Positions 61,797-64,000 of a DNA stretch of 64,000 nt are shown here, in pieces (position 1 is the stretch's first letter; every line of letters begins with the position of its first letter). This DNA comes from DASZQY01 sp963843565 (lineage in GTDB: Bacteria; Pseudomonadota; Alphaproteobacteria; Rhizobiales; Kaistiaceae), in contig CAWJKY010000003.1 in NCBI GenBank assembly GCA_963843565.1, positions 930,001 through 994,000 of the forward strand. The letters run 5' to 3'. The notes under the pieces were generated by a model. That model did no database searches and was not told where the DNA came from. It saw nothing but the letters and a program-made list of their open reading frames with translations. A program made the position numbers and the translations under genes.

Positions 61797-63269
61797 TCAG
61801 AGGCCGAGCTTTTCCTTCAGGAGCGCGTTGACGGCCTGCGGGTTGGCCTTGCCGCCGCTCGCCTTCATCACCTGCCCGACGAACCAGCCGACCGCCTTGG
61901 CGTTCGCCTTGGCGTCGGCGACCTTGTCGGGATTGGCGGCGATGACCTCGTCGACGATCTTGCCGAGGGCGCCGGTGTCGCTGACCTGCGTGAGGCCGCG
62001 CGCCTGGACGATTCCGGCCGGGTCGCCGCCTTCGCTCCAGACGATCTCGAAGACGTCCTTGGCGATCTTGCCGGAGATGGTGCCGGCCGAGATCAGGTCG
62101 ATCAGCGCCCCGAGCTGGCCGGGCGAGACCGGGCTGTCGCCGATCTCCCTGCCCTCGCGGTTGAGGCGGCCGGCGAGCTCGTTGATCACCCAGTTGGCGG
62201 CCAACTTGGCGTCGCGCCCCTTGGCGACGGATTCGAAATAGTCGGCCATCTCGCGGTCGGCGGTGAGCACGGTCGCGTCGTAGGGGCTGAGGCCGAGCTT
62301 TTCCACGAAGCGGGCGCGCTTCTCGTCGGGCAGTTCCGGCAGGGCGCGGGCGAGCGCGTCGACGAAGTGCTGCTCCAACTCCAGCGGCAGCAGGTCGGGG
62401 TCCGGGAAATAGCGGTAGTCGTGGGCCTCTTCCTTGGTGCGCATGGCGCGGGTCTCGCCACGGTCCGGATCGAAGCGGCGGGTCTCCTGGTCGATCGTGC
62501 CGCCATCCTCGAGAACCGCGATCTGGCGGCGCGCCTCGTAGTCGATCGCCTCGCCGATGAAGCGGATCGAGTTCATGTTCTTGATCTCGCAGCGCGTGCC
62601 GAGAGGCGCGCCCGGCTTGCGCACCGAGACGTTGACGTCGGCCTTCAGCGAGCCCTCGTCCATGTTGCCGTCGCAGGTGCCGAGATAGCGCAGGATGGCG
62701 CGCAGCTTGGTCAGATAGGCCTTGGCCTCCTCGGCGGAGCGGATTTCGGGCTTCGACACGATCTCCATGAGCGCCACGCCCGAGCGGTTGAGATCGACGT
62801 AGCTCATGGTGGCGTGCTGGTCGTGGAGCAACTTGCCGGCGTCCTGCTCCAGATGCAGCCGCTCGATGCCGACCGTGAAGGTTCCGCCATCGGCGAGCGT
62901 CACCTCGACCTCGCCCTCGCCGACCACCGGCTCCTGATACTGGGAGATCTGATAGCCCTGCGGGAGGTCCGGATAGAAATAGTTCTTCCGCTCGAAGCGG
63001 CTCTTGAGGTTGATCTTCGCCTTGAGGCCGAGGCCGGTGCGCACGGCCTGGGCGACGCACTCGACGTTGATGACCGGGAGCATGCCGGGCATCGCCGCAT
63101 CGACCAGACTGACGTGGGTGTTCGGCGCACCGCCGAACACGGTCGCGGCGCCGGAGAACAGCTTGGCGCGCGAGGCGACCTGGGCATGGACCTCCATGCC
63201 GACGATCACTTCCCAGTCGCCGGTGGCCCCCTTGACGAGGTTGCGCGGGTCCGCCTGCCGCTCGCTCAA
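61797..63269 (-). CDS. gatB: Aspartyl/glutamyl-tRNA(Asn/Gln) amidotransferase subunit B
   Basis: Amidates Glu-tRNA(Gln) or Asp-tRNA(Asn) with GatA and GatC. 490 residues. The N-terminal catalytic core begins WEVIVGMEVHAQ and includes the RFERKNYFYPDLPQGYQISQ region (core ERKNYFYPDLPQGYQIS) and GRLNREG; the C-terminal YqeY-like tail ends LLKEKLGL. The most likely start is a TTG at 63269 (LSERQADPRNL), overlapping the upstream stop (TTGA) and preceded by GGAGGGC. Confidence 0.95.
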   Translation of the reverse strand: MSERQADPRNLVKGATGDWEVIVGMEVHAQVASRAKLFSGAATVFGGAPNTHVSLVDAAMPGMLPVINVECVAQAVRTGLGLKAKINLKSRFERKNYFYPDLPQGYQISQYQEPVVGEGEVEVTLADGGTFTVGIERLHLEQDAGKLLHDQHATMSYVDLNRSGVALMEIVSKPEIRSAEEAKAYLTKLRAILRYLGTCDGNMDEGSLKADVNVSVRKPGAPLGTRCEIKNMNSIRFIGEAIDYEARRQIAVLEDGGTIDQETRRFDPDRGETRAMRTKEEAHDYRYFPDPDLLPLELEQHFVDALARALPELPDEKRARFVEKLGLSPYDATVLTADREMADYFESVAKGRDAKLAANWVINELAGRLNREGREIGDSPVSPGQLGALIDLISAGTISGKIAKDVFEIVWSEGGDPAGIVQARGLTQVSDTGALGKIVDEVIAANPDKVADAKANAKAVGWFVGQVMKASGGKANPQAVNALLKEKLGL

Positions 63270-63964
63270 AGGCCGCCCTCCAGCATGAGCGCCTCGGCCA
63301 ACTGCTTCCACTCTTCCTCGGTCGACATCCTGGCTTCCGGCTTGCCGGCGCGGTTGTACCAGTAGCGGGCGTTGGCAAGATCGCCCTCGACGCGGTGGAG
63401 GTAAGCGTGGACCCACGCCGCCTCGGCGCTCTCGATGGCCTGCACCAGCTCGTGGGCCTTCTGCCAGTTGTCCTGCGAAGCATGCCAGAGCGCGGCGACC
63501 AGGCCGTTCTCATCGCCCGGCGGAACCTTGGCCTTGCGCAGCTCTTCGGCGGTCATGTCACGCTCCTCCCCGTGATCCTCGACGACGGCGTCGGCCTCCA
63601 TCTCGACCAGCCAGTCGGGGTCGATCAGGCCGGCAACGACGGCCATGGTGCTCGCCGGGCGGATGAAATGGAACACCTCGCCGTGGACGCGGCCGATCAC
63701 CTCCCAGTCCTCGCGGCGGGTGAAGAAGGTGCGCGTGCGCACGACGTCGCCAAGGCTGGCGCCGGCCTCCTTCAGCGCGGCGCGGATCACCTCGATGCAG
63801 CGGCGGGTCTGGGCGGCGGGATCGCCGACGCCGACGGTCTTGCCGTCCGGGGCGATCGGCGCGGTGCCGCCGACGGCAACGACATTGCCGACGCGCACGG
63901 CCCGGGAGAAGCCGATGACCGGCTCGAAGGGACTTGCGGAGGAGATGTTGCGGCGGGTTGTCAT
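63266..63964 (-). CDS. RidA-family protein fused to a second small conserved domain
   Basis: 232 residues. Residues 1-130 form a RidA/YjgF domain (IGFSRAVRVGNVVAVGG, DVVRTRTFFTRREDWE and FIRPASTMAVVAGL with its conserved Arg). RidA proteins deaminate reactive enamine/imine intermediates. From about residue 137 a separate helical domain follows (VAALWHASQDNWQKAHELVQ, AAWVHAYLHRVEGDL, ANARYWYNRAGK), normally a stand-alone protein upstream of gatB. An internal ATG at 63556 keeps a strong GGGGAGGAG site. Start at 63964 (MTTRRN) has GGAAG. See the finding on this fusion. Confidence 0.8.
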   Translation of the reverse strand: MTTRRNISSASPFEPVIGFSRAVRVGNVVAVGGTAPIAPDGKTVGVGDPAAQTRRCIEVIRAALKEAGASLGDVVRTRTFFTRREDWEVIGRVHGEVFHFIRPASTMAVVAGLIDPDWLVEMEADAVVEDHGEERDMTAEELRKAKVPPGDENGLVAALWHASQDNWQKAHELVQAIESAEAAWVHAYLHRVEGDLANARYWYNRAGKPEARMSTEEEWKQLAEALMLEGGL

Positions 63965-64000
63965 GAGGGCTTCCAATCGTTCGGTTCAGCATCGTCCAAA

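Noticed and set aside
1..64000. CRISPR arrays
   Set aside because: No regularly spaced short direct repeats and no cas-like proteins were seen.

Overview
The window is very GC-rich and gene-dense. Its gene order is typical of Alphaproteobacteria, most likely the order Hyphomicrobiales (Rhizobiales). Support comes from hppA; the thiL-nusB-ribH-ribE-ribD-nrdR-glyA run; an LdtR-type MarR regulator beside an L,D-transpeptidase, a DUF6163-like protein and hemB; bpt; parC; recO; the era-rnc-lepB-acpS-pdxJ-pyrE-rel run; rpoZ; smpB-dapA; a rhizobial-type porin; and DUF1127, DUF1330, DUF3775 and BA14K-like proteins. I cannot name the genus from sequence alone.

Layout. 1-10.4 kb: the end of an unknown gene, a K+-independent-type proton pyrophosphatase, a VOC protein, an MFS permease, then thiamine phosphate, riboflavin and one-carbon genes with nusB and nrdR, and a flavin-binding oxidase-like protein. 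10.4-14.2 kb: cell-wall remodelling (L,D-transpeptidase with its probable MarR regulator), a membrane protein and hemB. 14.2-15.2 kb: a complete IS481-family element sitting exactly in the shared stop codons of hemB and the convergent gene. 15.2-21 kb: membrane proteins, the N-end-rule transferase bpt and a large autotransporter. 21.2-32.9 kb: a long leftward housekeeping run (parC, recO, era, rnc, lepB, acpS, pdxJ, pyrE, rel), interrupted by a repeat-rich gene-free stretch at 23.9-24.6 kb.

33-36.6 kb: a small accessory cassette (AraC regulator, DUF1330, DUF1127, FAD monooxygenase) lies between rel and rpoZ, which are usually adjacent in this order. 36.6-44.6 kb: rpoZ, a NYN-domain protein, a family-5-like uracil-DNA glycosylase, DUF3775, GNAT, smpB, dapA, a lytic transglycosylase and a hydrolase. 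44.6-49.4 kb: a tightly coupled three-gene envelope operon (four-repeat OmpA-like protein, 46-residue membrane peptide, membrane-anchored helix-hairpin-helix protein) and a porin. 49.9 kb: tRNA-Ser(GCT). 51-56.6 kb: a non-phosphorylative pentose acid cluster (aldehyde dehydrogenase, FAH-family dehydratase, GntR regulator, and a divergent IlvD/Edd dehydratase close to xylonate dehydratase). 56.7-64 kb: a CtaG-type membrane protein, small proteins, a lipoprotein, an orphan membrane protein, a second MFS permease, gatB, and a RidA protein fused to a second small protein.

Most genes read leftward in overlapping operons with 1-4 base stop/start overlaps. The most unusual items are the stop-codon-preserving IS insertion, the cassette splitting rpoZ from rel, the OmpA/46-residue/HHH trio, the RidA fusion with a retained internal start, and a possible frameshift or leader peptide at the DUF1127 gene. 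No CRISPR array, prophage, rRNA or convincing defence island was seen.
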